Notes: generated from the sequence alone by a model not told the origin. Numbered from the stretch's first letter, positions 17,460 through 26,546 are shown. The stretch: DNA of 64,000 bases from Halorubrum salsamenti (GCF_007671685.1 NZ_VCNL01000002.1:124001-188000); one strand, 5' to 3'. Numbers and translations: made by a program.

Positions 17460-18017
17460 ATGCCCACCGAGACGGAGCGGATGCTCGCCGGGGAACTCTA
17501 CGACCCGAGCGCGCCCGAACTGGTCGCCGACCGGGAGCGCGCCCAGGACCTCGCTCGGCGGTACAGCGCGACGAGCGAGGCGGAGGCGGAACGACGCGAG
17601 ACGCTCCTGCGAGAGCTGTTCGACGGGGTCGGCGACGACCCGGTCGTACAGCCGCCGTTCCGGTGCGACTACGGCTACAACGTCGCCGTCGGCGACGGCT
17701 TCTTCGCGAACTACGGCTGCGTGTTCCTCGACACCAACCCGGTCTCGTTCGGCGATCGGTGTCTTCTCGGCCCGGGGGTCCACGTCTACACGCCGACCCA
17801 CCCGATCGATCCCGAGGAGCGCGCGACGGGGCGCGAGCGCGCCGAGCCGGTGACCGTCGGCGACGACGTCTGGATCGGCGGGAGCGCCGTGCTCAACCCG
17901 GGCGTGACCGTCGGCGACGGCGCGGTGATCGCCTCGGGCGCGGTCGTCACGAGCGACGTGCCGGACCGCGTCGTCGTCGGCGGAAATCCGGCTCGGGTGA
18001 TCCGAGAGATAGAGTGA
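17460..18017 (+). CDS. Sugar O-acetyltransferase, maltose/galactoside acetyltransferase family
   Basis: A 185-residue left-handed beta-helix acetyltransferase. The N-terminal Mac domain is visible (TETERMLAGELYDPSAPELV, then RARDLARRYSAT-like residues). It is followed by hexapeptide repeats with FRCDYGYNVAVGDGFFANYG, the active-site histidine motif VHVYTPTHPIDPEERATG, and PVTVGDDVWIGGSAVLNPGV. The protein ends with the usual VVVGGNPARVIREI. It transfers acetyl from acetyl-CoA to a sugar hydroxyl. Start ATG is at 17460; the ORF extends upstream in frame but without similarity to the family. The gene is convergent with prs, 7 bases between stops. Confidence 0.9.
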   Translation: MPTETERMLAGELYDPSAPELVADRERAQDLARRYSATSEAEAERRETLLRELFDGVGDDPVVQPPFRCDYGYNVAVGDGFFANYGCVFLDTNPVSFGDRCLLGPGVHVYTPTHPIDPEERATGRERAEPVTVGDDVWIGGSAVLNPGVTVGDGAVIASGAVVTSDVPDRVVVGGNPARVIREIE

Positions 18018-18024
18018 CCGACCG

Positions 18025-18879
18025 CTACGCCAGCGCCTCGGCGAGAACGGGTGCGACGCTGACGACGCTGCAGCCGCGTTCGAGCGTGTCGCTGCCGACG
18101 ATGCGGTCGACGCCGGCGCCCCGGAGCTTCGTCACGGCGTTGGCCGCGAGCATGGGGTGGACGCAGGCCGCGAGCACCCGCGCCGCGCCGCGATCGTTCA
18201 AGACGGCGACCGACTCGCTCATCGTCGACCCGGTGGCGACGATGTCGTCGACGACGACCACGTCCCGCCCCTCGACGGGGGCGTCCGAAGGCGACACCTC
18301 GATCTCGCCGGTGTCGCGGTCGCGGTGCTTCTCGAAGTAGTCGGTCTCGCCCGCGCCGTACGCGTCCCGGACCGTCTCCGCGATGCCGACCGCGCCCTCG
18401 TCGGGCGCGAGGAACAGGGGGTCGTCGAGGGCGGCCGGCAGGGGCTCCGCGAGCACGCTCGCGGCGTCGACCGTCTCCACGGGTACGTCGTAGAAGTCGG
18501 CCACGTCGGCCTCGTGGGGGTTGACGAGGACGACGCGGTCGGTCCCCGTCGAGATCGCCCGCGCCATCGCCCGCGCCGAGACGGGCTGGCCGTCGCCGAA
18601 CGACTCGTCCTGTCGGGCGTACCCCATGTAGGGGATCACCGTCGTCACGCGCTCGGCGCCGGCCTCGCGGACGGCGTCCTGTAGCTGGAGCAGTTCGACC
18701 CACGCCTCGTCGGAGTCGGTCGCGGCGACGACCGTCGCCTCGTCGCCGGCGAAGTCGGGGACCGCCGCGAGCCCCTCGCCGTCCGGGAACCGGTCGTAGG
18801 TCGGGGTCGCCAGCGGCCGACCCGTCTCCTCGGCGAGCGCGGCCGCGAGCAGCTGTGAGCTGGATCCGGGTACGATCAT
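18025..18879 (-). CDS. prs: Ribose-phosphate pyrophosphokinase
   Basis: PRPP synthetase makes phosphoribosyl pyrophosphate from ribose-5-phosphate and ATP for nucleotides, histidine and tryptophan. The 284-residue protein starts MIVPGSSSQLLAAALAEE and shows TYDRFPDGE, the ATP/regulatory segment VIPYMGYARQDESFGDGQPV and the PRPP loop VVVVDDIVATGSTMSE. This is the shorter archaeal class, without all the bacterial allosteric features. The frame is open for 87 codons further upstream; the ATG at 18879 is chosen because family similarity begins there. It supplies a substrate for hisI's pathway, whose gene is 2 kb away. Confidence 0.94.
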   Translation of the reverse strand: MIVPGSSSQLLAAALAEETGRPLATPTYDRFPDGEGLAAVPDFAGDEATVVAATDSDEAWVELLQLQDAVREAGAERVTTVIPYMGYARQDESFGDGQPVSARAMARAISTGTDRVVLVNPHEADVADFYDVPVETVDAASVLAEPLPAALDDPLFLAPDEGAVGIAETVRDAYGAGETDYFEKHRDRDTGEIEVSPSDAPVEGRDVVVVDDIVATGSTMSESVAVLNDRGAARVLAACVHPMLAANAVTKLRGAGVDRIVGSDTLERGCSVVSVAPVLAEALA

Positions 18880-19071
18880 GGGCGTCCGTACCCCAGACAC
18901 CGGTAAACCAGTTTCCTTACTCGCCCGCTTTCGCGTGCCCCGCCGCGCGGAGCGACCGTCGCGCGGAACGAGCGCCCCGCGGAGCGACCGGCGACCGAGC
19001 CCCACGCGAGCGTGTGACGCACCGCGGCCACAGGGGCGGATATTTACGCGAGCGGCGGATACGACGCCGTA

Positions 19072-19722
19072 ATGACCGAAACAGGAGACCGAGTCGGTCT
19101 CGCCTGCCCGTCGTGTTCGCCGGGCGAGGAGACCGTCCACGAAGTGTTACGCCCCGGCGGGCAGGCGACCGTCCGCTGTACCGACTGCGATCACACGTAC
19201 AAAACCGAGATCCCGGAGGAGGAGACCGTCGGCCTGACCGTCATCGTCTCGCAGGACGGCGAGTCGTTCTCGACCGAGATGGACGTGCCCGCGGACACCT
19301 ACGTCGCCACGGGCGAGGAGTTCGTCGTCGACTCCCCCGACGCCCTGATGCAGGTCCGGGTGACCGGGATCGAGGTCGGACCCGAGCAGCGCGTCGAGGA
19401 GGCCGATATCGAGGCCGTCGAGACGCTGTGGACCCGCGCGGTCGACAACGTCACCGTCCCGGTGACGCTTCACCCGAAGGACGGCAACGCCGACCAGACG
19501 CGCTCGCTCCGGGTGAACGTCCCCGGCGACTACGAGTTCACCGTCGGCGAGACCGAGACCTTCGGCGAGGAGGAGTTCACGATCGAGGGCGTCCAGATCC
19601 GCGAGGACGCCCCCGAGTACCGCCACGAGAAGCTTGACCACGAGGGCGACTTCGCGTACGCCAAGGACTGCAATCGGGTGTACGCCCGCGACGAGAGTCT
19701 GACGGCGTGGTCGGCCTGGTAG
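19072..19722 (+). CDS. HVO_0476-type zinc finger protein
   Basis: A 216-residue protein that starts with a zinc ribbon: CPSCSPGEETVHEVLRPGG then VRCTDCDHTYKTEI, giving two CxxC knuckles. The rest is beta-rich and acidic. It matches the haloarchaeal HVO_0476-type zinc finger family from memory. The ribbon resembles those of translation- or transcription-associated proteins, but no partner is known. A TATA-like GGATATTTACG at 19037-19047 lies about 25-35 bases before the ATG. It is divergent from prs across a 192-base gap. Confidence 0.82.
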   Translation: MTETGDRVGLACPSCSPGEETVHEVLRPGGQATVRCTDCDHTYKTEIPEEETVGLTVIVSQDGESFSTEMDVPADTYVATGEEFVVDSPDALMQVRVTGIEVGPEQRVEEADIEAVETLWTRAVDNVTVPVTLHPKDGNADQTRSLRVNVPGDYEFTVGETETFGEEEFTIEGVQIREDAPEYRHEKLDHEGDFAYAKDCNRVYARDESLTAWSAW

Positions 19723-20131
19723 CCCGGTAGCCGGTGACCCACGGCTGACGGTGACCTCCGGCCCGTGGGCTCGTCAGTGGACTCCCCTTCCGCCGCCGCG
19801 GTGACGGAGGCGCGGAACTCGCCGTTCAGGTGCAGCGCCTCTGACGGTGGCGCACGCCGAGAGGGCGCTCCCTCACCCGGAGACGTCCGATCGGGGCCGC
19901 CTCAACGGTGTCCGAGCGGCGTTCTCGCTCGCGTTGTGATTCGCGTTCAGTCCGTTCTCGCGCTCTCGACACGCGAACCCGTGTGCGCTGTTCTGTCATG
20001 CTCCCTACGGACACGGTGTGTGTGAACGCTGTGCAGCCACAGGAGTTTTGCAGTAGGCATCAGATGGTCGAGCTAAGGCCGATCACGGCGGACGGCGGCA
20101 GCGATGTATCGGCCGACAGAGACGGTCACTG
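19723..20131. other. Gene-free interval before the mnh operon
   Basis: This 409-base interval contains only short frames with non-halophile composition, and I see no RNA gene. It is less GC-rich around 20000-20060 and contains repeated CTCGC/CGCGTT-type words near 19918-19970. It should hold the promoter of mnhA, but no clear TATA box stands out in the last 60 bases. Confidence 0.4.
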
Positions 20132-22537
20132 ATGGATCCAAACCTGACAATCGTCGCGACTGCCGTCGCGCTCCCATTCGTTGCCGCGGTCCTCTCGCCG
20201 CTTCTGTATCGCGTCCTCGGCGAACGGACCGGCTATGCGGGGGCCGTCGTCGCGGCGGCCAGTTTCGGACTGCTGGCGACGGAGGTCGACAGTCACGGCA
20301 CGGTCGGGGTGTCATGGGTCCCCGCTCTCGACGTGGGGGCCCAGTTCACCGTCGACGGGTGGGGACTCCTCTTCGCGCTCTTAGCCAGCGGCATCGGCGT
20401 CCTCGTGTTCGTGTACTCGGCGGCGTACATGCACGGAGAGGAGGGGTTGGCGCGCTACTACGCGGCACTGCTGGCGTTCATGGGGTCGATACTCGGCGTC
20501 GCGCTCGCCTCCGACCTCGTGTTCGTCTTCCTGTTCTGGGAACTGACCAGCCTCTGTTCGTTCGTGCTCATCGGCCACTACACGGACGACGACGAGTCGC
20601 GCTACTCGGCGCGGATGGCCATGGTCGTGACCGTGGGCGGTGGCCTCTGCCTGCTCGCGGGGCTGCTCATGCTCGCGGTGGCATCCCGGGGCGCCCTCGG
20701 CGGCGCGACCTTCGACCTGACGGCGATGATCGCGAACGACGAGGCGATGCGCGCCGCCCTCCGCGATTCGGGGCTGTTCGTGCCGGCACTGGGCCTGATC
20801 GTCGTCGCCGCGGCCGCGAAGTCCGCACAGGTGCCGCTCCACTTCTGGCTGCCGAACGCCATGGTCGCTCCGACGCCCGTCTCCGCGTTCCTCCACTCCG
20901 CGACGATGGTCAAGGTGGGCGTCTACTTCCTCGGCCGCGTGCGTCCGCTCCTGATGAGTCCCGAATGGGTGTCGCTCGTCGCGACCCTGGGACTCCTGAC
21001 GATGACCGTCGGGTCGCTGCTGGCTGTGGCCGCGACCGACACCAAGGAGCTGCTCGCCTACTCGACGGCGAGCCACCTCGGGCTGATGGTCGCCGGCTTC
21101 GGCTTCGACGTCGTCTACGGCGGCGAGGCCGGCGCGTTCCACCTGCTCAACCACGCGCTGTTCAAGGCGCCGCTGTTCCTCGTCGCCGGGATCGTCGTCC
21201 ACGAGGCCGGAACCCGCGATCTCGACGACCTCGGGGGGCTCTGGCGGGAGCTCCCGGTAACGGCCTCCATCACGGTGATCGCCGCGTTGAGCATGGCCGG
21301 AATCCCGCCGTTCAACGGCTTCTACTCCAAGGAACTGCTGTTCGAGGCGGCGTACGAAGTCGCCCACGAGGCCGGCGGTCTCGCCTGGCTGTATCCCGCC
21401 GTGGCGACCCTCGCGAGCGTGTTGACCGTCGTCTACTCGGTGAAGTTCCTCGCGCTGTTCTTCGGCGAGCGGCGAGCCCCGGTCGCGGACGTCCACCGAC
21501 CGCCGATCGCGCTGGTCGGACCCCCCGCCGTGCTGGCCAGCGCGGCGGTCGTCGTCAGCGTCGCGCCGCAGTTGGCGGTTGACGTCATCGTCCAGGGCGC
21601 CGTCGACGCCACCGGCACCGGCGAGGCGGAGCTGTCGGTCGGACTGCCGACCCACTTCTCGCCCCCGGTCGCGATGTCCGCCGTCGCCGTCGTCGGCGGA
21701 TTCGCCGCGTATCCGTTTCGGGGTCGCCTCGCGGCGGGCGTTCAGCGAGGAGTCGACGCGCCGATCCCCGTTCGGCCCAGCGGGTGGTACGACTGGATCG
21801 TCTCGACCACGACCGTGACCAGCGCCCGGTTCGGCCCGGCGGTCCACAACGGCCTCCTCCGGCGGTACGTGCGATGGGTGGCGGCGGCGGGGAGCCTGCT
21901 CGCGCTCGCCGGCTTCGCCGCGGCGGCGGGACCCCTCGAAATAGGGGGGATCGGCGGAATTGGCGTGCCGCTGGCGGTCGCCGTCGTGTTGGGGGTCGCG
22001 ACCCTCGCCGGCGCGGCCGTGGCGACCGCTTCGTCACACGTTTCCGGCGTGCTCACGCTGTCGATCCTCGGGTTCATGCTCGCCATCTTCTTCATCCTCG
22101 CGAGCGCGCCGGACCTGGCGCTCACGCAGCTGGTCGTCGAGACGCTCGTCCTCCTCATGTTCCTGCTCGTCCTCCAGCGGTTGCCGTCGTTCTACTCGGA
22201 GGTGCGACCGCTCGCGATCGCCCGTGACGCGGGCGTTTCGCTCCTCGTGGGCGCGATGGCGTTCGTCGCAGTCCTCCTGACGATACCCGGCCCCGACGCC
22301 GACCCGACGAGCGTCGCCGCGTACTACACGGAACAGGCGGTTCCGGGCGGCGGCGGCACCAACGTCGTCAACGTCATCCTTGTGGATTTCCGGGCGTTCG
22401 ACACGCTGGGCGAGCTGCTGGTCGTCGCGACCGCCGCGATCGCCATCCTCGTGCTCGTGACGATGCGGACCCGCGGTGAGGCGGCCGTGACCGAGGCCGG
22501 AGAGGAACCGACTCCCGACGGGGGTGACTCGCCGTGA
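20132..22537 (+). CDS. mnhA: Mrp-type Na+/H+ antiporter subunit A
   Basis: The 801-residue large subunit of the multisubunit Mrp/Mnh cation/proton antiporter. The N-terminal part (to about 500) is a NuoL-like proton channel: LVFVFLFWELTSLCSFVLIG, the lysine-bearing AKSAQVPLHFWLPNAMVAPT, SAFLHSATMVKVGVYFLGR and LLNHALFKAPLFLVAG. After about 600 the DUF4040/MbhE-like helices follow (LSILGFMLAIFFILASAPDL and LVVETLVLLMFLLVLQRLPS). The C-terminal MnhB-like domain fused in some relatives is absent; mnhB is separate. The gene opens a seven-gene operon; its stop overlaps the mnhB start by four bases (GTGA). Na+ export and pH homeostasis in a halophile are the expected role. Confidence 0.95.
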   Translation: MDPNLTIVATAVALPFVAAVLSPLLYRVLGERTGYAGAVVAAASFGLLATEVDSHGTVGVSWVPALDVGAQFTVDGWGLLFALLASGIGVLVFVYSAAYMHGEEGLARYYAALLAFMGSILGVALASDLVFVFLFWELTSLCSFVLIGHYTDDDESRYSARMAMVVTVGGGLCLLAGLLMLAVASRGALGGATFDLTAMIANDEAMRAALRDSGLFVPALGLIVVAAAAKSAQVPLHFWLPNAMVAPTPVSAFLHSATMVKVGVYFLGRVRPLLMSPEWVSLVATLGLLTMTVGSLLAVAATDTKELLAYSTASHLGLMVAGFGFDVVYGGEAGAFHLLNHALFKAPLFLVAGIVVHEAGTRDLDDLGGLWRELPVTASITVIAALSMAGIPPFNGFYSKELLFEAAYEVAHEAGGLAWLYPAVATLASVLTVVYSVKFLALFFGERRAPVADVHRPPIALVGPPAVLASAAVVVSVAPQLAVDVIVQGAVDATGTGEAELSVGLPTHFSPPVAMSAVAVVGGFAAYPFRGRLAAGVQRGVDAPIPVRPSGWYDWIVSTTTVTSARFGPAVHNGLLRRYVRWVAAAGSLLALAGFAAAAGPLEIGGIGGIGVPLAVAVVLGVATLAGAAVATASSHVSGVLTLSILGFMLAIFFILASAPDLALTQLVVETLVLLMFLLVLQRLPSFYSEVRPLAIARDAGVSLLVGAMAFVAVLLTIPGPDADPTSVAAYYTEQAVPGGGGTNVVNVILVDFRAFDTLGELLVVATAAIAILVLVTMRTRGEAAVTEAGEEPTPDGGDSP

Positions 22538-22998
22538 CGACGACGATCATGCGGACGACGGCCCGGGTGACCGTCCCCATCGTGCTCGTCGTCTCGATCT
22601 CGCTGTTCTTACAGGGGCACAACCTCCCCGGCGGCGGCTTCATCGGCGGCGTCCTCACCACGGCGGCGTTCGTGCTGATATACGTCGCCTACGACCTCGA
22701 TTACCTGGAGTCGGGGGTGCTCGGCCGGGAGGTCGAACCCGGTACCAGCATCTTCGAGCACCGGACGGTCACCGCCTACCGCCGCACGTTACTCGCGGGC
22801 CTGGTGGTCGTTCTCGGCAGCGGCGTCGCGGGGATCCTGATCGGCGACCCGTTCCTGACGCAGGGGTACGTCCACCTCGAAGGCGTCCCGATCTACCACG
22901 AGGTCGAACTCGCGAGCGCGCTCGCGTTCGATCTGGGCGTGTACCTCGTCGTCGTCGGCAGCCTCCTGACGATCGTCTCGGTGGTGAGCTCCGAATGA
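22534..22998 (+). CDS. mnhB: Mrp Na+/H+ antiporter subunit B
   Basis: A 154-residue membrane subunit with four hydrophobic segments. The family signature LFLQGHNLPGGGFIGGVLTT is near residues 28-47. The GTG start at 22534 overlaps the mnhA TGA, indicating coupled translation. It packs against subunit A in the membrane and is needed for antiport by the whole complex rather than acting alone. A 46-base gap leads to mnhC. Confidence 0.94.
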   Translation: MTTTIMRTTARVTVPIVLVVSISLFLQGHNLPGGGFIGGVLTTAAFVLIYVAYDLDYLESGVLGREVEPGTSIFEHRTVTAYRRTLLAGLVVVLGSGVAGILIGDPFLTQGYVHLEGVPIYHEVELASALAFDLGVYLVVVGSLLTIVSVVSSE

Positions 22999-23044
22999 AC
23001 CGGAGCGGAGAGACGCCGTCTACCGAACGTGAGGGTGGTGGGCG

Positions 23045-23386
23045 ATGAGCGCCGCCCTCGCGGTCGCGGTCGGCGGGCTGTTCGCCGTCGGGACGTTCCT
23101 CCTCCTCCAGCGGGACGTGATACGAGTCGTGTTCGGCGTCGCCGTCGTCTCCCAGGCGACGTTCGTCTATCTGATCGCGATGGGAGGTATCGACGAGGGG
23201 ACCCGAGACCTCGTGCCCGTTCTCGAGGTCCACGGTGGCGGCGTCCCCGAGGTCGCCGACCCGGTGGTACAGGCGCTCGTCCTGACGGCGATCGTCATCA
23301 GCTTCGGAACGACCGCGTTGGCGCTCGTGCTGTCGTACCGCGCCTACGAGGAGAACGAGACCATGGATGTCACGGAGTGGACGTAA
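23045..23386 (+). CDS. mnhC: Mrp Na+/H+ antiporter subunit C (NuoK-like)
   Basis: A 113-residue protein with three membrane helices in the NuoK/MnhC pattern: GLFAVGTFLLLQRDVIRVVF, a second helix VVSQATFVYLIAMGG and a third, PVVQALVLTAIVISFGTTAL. The PxVQALVLTAIVI segment is diagnostic. Its TAA stop shares one base with the mnhD ATG (TAATG). The sole oddity is the 46-base spacer upstream, the longest inside the first five genes. Confidence 0.93.
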   Translation: MSAALAVAVGGLFAVGTFLLLQRDVIRVVFGVAVVSQATFVYLIAMGGIDEGTRDLVPVLEVHGGGVPEVADPVVQALVLTAIVISFGTTALALVLSYRAYEENETMDVTEWT

Positions 23387-24993
23387 TGAGCGTGCTCGTG
23401 ATCGCGCCGCTACTAGTCGCGGTGACCGCCGCCGTGCTGACGCTCGCGCTCGGCCGGCGACCACGGGTCCAACGCGCGACGAGCGTGGCCGGCGTCGTCG
23501 GCTACGTCGGAGTCGTGTCCGCCGCCGTCTGGGCGTTGGTTCTCGGGCCGGCGGCCCCCGGCGCAGCGGTGTATCAGGTGGGTGGCTGGCCCGCTCCCTT
23601 CGGGATCACGCTCGTTTTGGACGGGCTGTCGGCGTTCATGCTGACGATCGCCGCGGGCGTCGGCGTCGCGTCGATACTGTTCTCGGTCCGGTACGTAACT
23701 CCCGTGAACCAGCGCGTGTACTACCATCCGCTGTTCCACATGCTCCTCGTGGGCGTGACCGGGTCGTTCCTCACCGGCGATCTGTTCAACCTGTTCGTCT
23801 GGTTCGAGGTGATGCTGATCGTCAGTTACGTGTTCGTCGCCTTCTACGGTACCGATCACGCCACCGCGGCGTCGTTCCGCTATCTCGTGATGAACGTGTT
23901 CGGGAGCGCGCTCATGCTCGTCGCCGTCGGGGGCCTGTACGCCACGACGGGGACGCTCAACATGGCCGACATGGCCCGGCGACTGGCGACCCCCGAGGCG
24001 TACGGCATCGATCCCGCTCCCGTCGTCGGGCTGTCGGCGCTGCTGCTCGCGGTGTTCGCGCTGAAAGCCGGACTCGTCCCCTTCCAGCTCTGGGTGCCCG
24101 CCGCCTACGCCGCCGCCCCGACGCCGATCACCGCGATGTTCGCCGGCGTCACCAAGAAGGTCGGCATGTACGCGATCGTTCGCCTCTACTTCACGGTGTT
24201 CGCCGCCGCGACGGTCCCCGTCGACCTGCCGGGAATCACCGCCGCGTCACCGCTGGGCTTTCTCGCCCCGACGTTGGGAGCGATGGGGGCCGCGAGCGTC
24301 CTCGTCGGCGGGTTCGGCGCCGTCGGCCAGGACCGACTCGGGGGCCTGTTCGCGTACTCGAGCATCGGTCAGGTCGGCTTCATCGCGGTTCCCGTCGCGG
24401 TCGCCGCGGCGGCGGACCCGGCGGGGACGCTCCGCGGGGTTGCCGTCGCGGCCGCGCTCGTGTTCGCGCTCCACCACGCGCTCGCGAAGGGGCTTCTCTT
24501 CCTCTCGGCGGCCGCCGTCGAGGACGCGACCAATACGGATCGCCTGCGGGACCTCGGCGGCATTGCCGGTCGCTCGCCGGTGCTCTCGGGAGCCGTCTTC
24601 GTCGGCCTCCTCTCGCTGATCGGTCTCCCGCCGCTGACCGGGTTCTTCGGGAAGTTCCTCGCCTTCGACGCGGCGGTTCGGGGGCTTGCGTCCGGCCCCG
24701 GCGCGCTGTCGGCGCTCGCACTGGTCGCGTTGCTCCTCGGTGCCGTGCTGACGATCCTGTACGCGACGCGCGTGTGGGTCGGCGGCTTCTGGGGTCGGGA
24801 GACGACGGCGGTCGAGACCGCAACCGTCGAGTCGGGCCAGGTCGCGGTCGTCGCCGCGCTCGCGGCGACCGTCGTGCTCGTCGGCGTGGGGTTCGATCCG
24901 ATCTACCGGTTCGCCGAGACGGCCGCGACCGCCGCACTCGACGGCGAGGGATACGTCGACGTCGTGGGGCTGAACGGGGGTGACGGCGCGTGA
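23386..24993 (+). CDS. mnhD: Mrp Na+/H+ antiporter subunit D (NuoM/N-like)
   Basis: A 535-residue proton-translocating subunit with about fourteen membrane segments. Key motifs are FNLFVWFEVMLIVSYVFVAF with the channel glutamate, LKAGLVPFQLWVPAAYAAAP with the lysine, MFAGVTKKVGMYAIVRLYF, and LHHALAKGLLFLSAAAVEDA. Start ATG 23386 overlaps the mnhC stop. The frame remains open further upstream, but that part overlaps mnhC and is not membrane-like. The stop overlaps the mnhE start (GTGA). Confidence 0.95.
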   Translation: MSVLVIAPLLVAVTAAVLTLALGRRPRVQRATSVAGVVGYVGVVSAAVWALVLGPAAPGAAVYQVGGWPAPFGITLVLDGLSAFMLTIAAGVGVASILFSVRYVTPVNQRVYYHPLFHMLLVGVTGSFLTGDLFNLFVWFEVMLIVSYVFVAFYGTDHATAASFRYLVMNVFGSALMLVAVGGLYATTGTLNMADMARRLATPEAYGIDPAPVVGLSALLLAVFALKAGLVPFQLWVPAAYAAAPTPITAMFAGVTKKVGMYAIVRLYFTVFAAATVPVDLPGITAASPLGFLAPTLGAMGAASVLVGGFGAVGQDRLGGLFAYSSIGQVGFIAVPVAVAAAADPAGTLRGVAVAAALVFALHHALAKGLLFLSAAAVEDATNTDRLRDLGGIAGRSPVLSGAVFVGLLSLIGLPPLTGFFGKFLAFDAAVRGLASGPGALSALALVALLLGAVLTILYATRVWVGGFWGRETTAVETATVESGQVAVVAALAATVVLVGVGFDPIYRFAETAATAALDGEGYVDVVGLNGGDGA

Positions 24994-25649
24994 CCCGAAC
25001 CTGGCCGATCGCCGGGGTCCTCTTCGGCGTCCTCTGGACGTTCGTCCAGGGACCGCCGCTCGAGCCCGAGCCGCTCGTCGGGTCGCTGCTGATCGGCCTC
25101 GTAGTCGGCTTCCCCACGGCCTTCGTCTTCCGGCGTCTGTACGGGGACACCGTCGATCTCACCCGATCCCTTCGCGGAGTCCCGTACGCGTTGTTGTACG
25201 TGCTGACGTTCATCCGGGAGGCGATCGTCGCCAGCCTCGACGTCACGTACCGCGTGCTCGCGCTCTCCGGGGCGTCCGAGCCCGAGGTGATCCTCATCCC
25301 GCTGCGCGTGCGGTCCGATCTCGGCGTGACCACCATCGCCAACAGCATCACGATGACTCCCGGATCGCTCACGCTGAACTACGATCCCGAGGAGAACGCG
25401 CTGTACATCCACGTCATCGACGGGAGCGATCCGGAGGACATCGTCGACCCGATCCGCAAGTGGGAGGACTACGCGCTCGTCATCTTCGACGAGGCGCTGT
25501 CGCCGAGCGACCCCGCGCCGGATTTCGCCGTCTACCCGCCCGACCGAACGCATCCCGCCCTCAAGCAGGCCGCCCCGGAAGTGAGCGAAGGGACGGAAGC
25601 CGAACGGGCGACCGGGGAAGCCACAGGAGGTGAGAAGGATGGCCGCTGA
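24990..25649 (+). CDS. mnhE: Mrp Na+/H+ antiporter subunit E
   Basis: A 219-residue subunit. Two hydrophobic segments at the N-terminus (IAGVLFGVLWTFVQG and GSLLIGLVVGFPTAFVF) are followed by the conserved soluble part with VRSDLGVTTIANSITMTPGS and ALYIHVIDGSDPEDI. Compared with short bacterial MnhE (about 160 residues), it has an extra acidic, proline-rich C-terminal tail from about 175 onward. GTG 24990 overlaps the mnhD stop. Its 3' end overlaps mnhF by 11-20 bases depending on the mnhF start. Confidence 0.93.
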   Translation: MTRTWPIAGVLFGVLWTFVQGPPLEPEPLVGSLLIGLVVGFPTAFVFRRLYGDTVDLTRSLRGVPYALLYVLTFIREAIVASLDVTYRVLALSGASEPEVILIPLRVRSDLGVTTIANSITMTPGSLTLNYDPEENALYIHVIDGSDPEDIVDPIRKWEDYALVIFDEALSPSDPAPDFAVYPPDRTHPALKQAAPEVSEGTEAERATGEATGGEKDGR

Positions 25650-25932
25650 GGGACTCCTAGTACCGGTCATCGACGCCGCGATCGTCCTCGTGGCGCTTCT
25701 GAACCTGCTGTGTGGCTACCGCGCGGTTCGGGGACCGACGGTTCCCGACCGCGTGGTCGCGCTGGACGCCATCGCGACGAACGTCGTCGCGATCGCCGTC
25801 CTGTTCGCGGTCAAGACCGGCCGGGGCCTCTTCGTGAACGTCAGCCTCGTTCTCGCGATCATCGCGTTCCTCTCGACGGTCGCGGTTGCCAAGTTCATCA
25901 CCGAAGGCGACATCATCGTTACACAGGAGTGA
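25639..25932 (+). CDS. mnhF: Mrp Na+/H+ antiporter subunit F
   Basis: A 97-residue protein with three membrane helices: VIDAAIVLVALLNLLCGYRA, then the conserved loop GPTVPDRVVALDAI, and VNVSLVLAIIAFLSTVAVAK. ATG 25639 is preferred over the in-frame GTG at 25630 because AGGAGG at 25625-25630 then lies at ribosome-binding distance. Either start overlaps the mnhE end. A 75-base gap follows before mnhG, the largest in the operon, with no obvious gene. Confidence 0.92.
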   Translation: MAAEGLLVPVIDAAIVLVALLNLLCGYRAVRGPTVPDRVVALDAIATNVVAIAVLFAVKTGRGLFVNVSLVLAIIAFLSTVAVAKFITEGDIIVTQE

Positions 25933-26007
25933 TCACGCTATGGATTACCAACACCGAATACGACAGGACGGTCCAACAGATCACCGCGTTTCCGGAGGAG
26001 ACCGTCG

Positions 26008-26349
26008 ATGATCGAATCGACCTCGATACGGACCTGGATCGTCATCGGATTCGTCGTCGTCGGGGCGTTCTTCCTCACGGTCGGGACGATCGGTCTGTTG
26101 AGACTGCCGAACGTGTACAACCGGATGCACGCCACGAGCAAGCCGGCGACCATCGGAACGGTCGCGGTCTTTCTCGCCGGGTTCGTGTACTTCGGTCCCG
26201 GGGGTGCCGGCCTCTCGTCGCTCATCGGTATCGTCTTCCTGTTCCTGACGGTGCCGACCGGCGCGCACATGATCTCGCGAGCGGCGGAACAGACCGGCGT
26301 CCCGTTCCTCGGCTCCGTGACGTGGCCGGGGAAATCCGACGACGAGTAA
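26008..26349 (+). CDS. mnhG: Mrp Na+/H+ antiporter subunit G
   Basis: The 113-residue last subunit of the operon. It has three helices; the signature is GLLRLPNVYNRMHATSKPAT (residues 31-50), followed by GTVAVFLAGFVYFG and a third helix SSLIGIVFLFLTVPTGAHMI. The ATG at 26008 follows a GGAGGAGACC stretch. Just after the stop is a near-duplicate of the sequence around it and an 8-base-pair hairpin (26378-26397) that may end the operon. Confidence 0.93.
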   Translation: MIESTSIRTWIVIGFVVVGAFFLTVGTIGLLRLPNVYNRMHATSKPATIGTVAVFLAGFVYFGPGGAGLSSLIGIVFLFLTVPTGAHMISRAAEQTGVPFLGSVTWPGKSDDE

Positions 26350-26397
26350 CGCTCTCTCCGACGGCGAGTAACGCTCTCCCACGGCTTTCGCCGTGGG
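26344..26397 (+). terminator. Hairpin after mnhG; possible operon end or insertion-sequence remnant
   Basis: Perfect stem CCCACGGC-TTTC-GCCGTGGG at 26378-26397, 29 bases after the mnhG stop. GAGTAACGCTCTC occurs twice, at 26344-26356 and 26365-26377, overlapping the mnhG stop. The stem closely resembles the right-end hairpin of the TnpB element near 37.1 kb, so a decayed IS200/IS605-type end is an alternative reading. Confidence 0.45.
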
Positions 26398-26517
26398 TGT
26401 TCGTCTCGCGTTCTTTATAAACGAGACACACACCGGTTCGGTATATCCCCGAACCACGGGTTAAACAGAGTAAGAGTGCTGTATTCGTCTGTAACGCGAT
26501 ATGAACCGCGTTGTCGG

Positions 26518-26538
26518 ACCATGGGGCTGTCCCATGGT
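26518..26538 (-). terminator. Hairpin just after the ferredoxin gene
   Basis: Perfect stem ACCATGGG-GCTGT-CCCATGGT, starting 9 bases beyond the ferredoxin stop in the direction of transcription. It is a candidate 3'-end or processing signal. No T-run follows, so termination itself is uncertain. Confidence 0.45.
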
Positions 26539-26546
26539 ACCGAGAC

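Noticed and set aside
19765-20132. Short frames in the interval before mnhA
   Set aside because: All are under 90 codons with basic, Arg/Ser-rich composition and no TATA-box spacing.
24903-25670. A 255-codon minus-strand frame across mnhE
   Set aside because: It is antisense to mnhE within a tightly overlapped operon and lacks family motifs.
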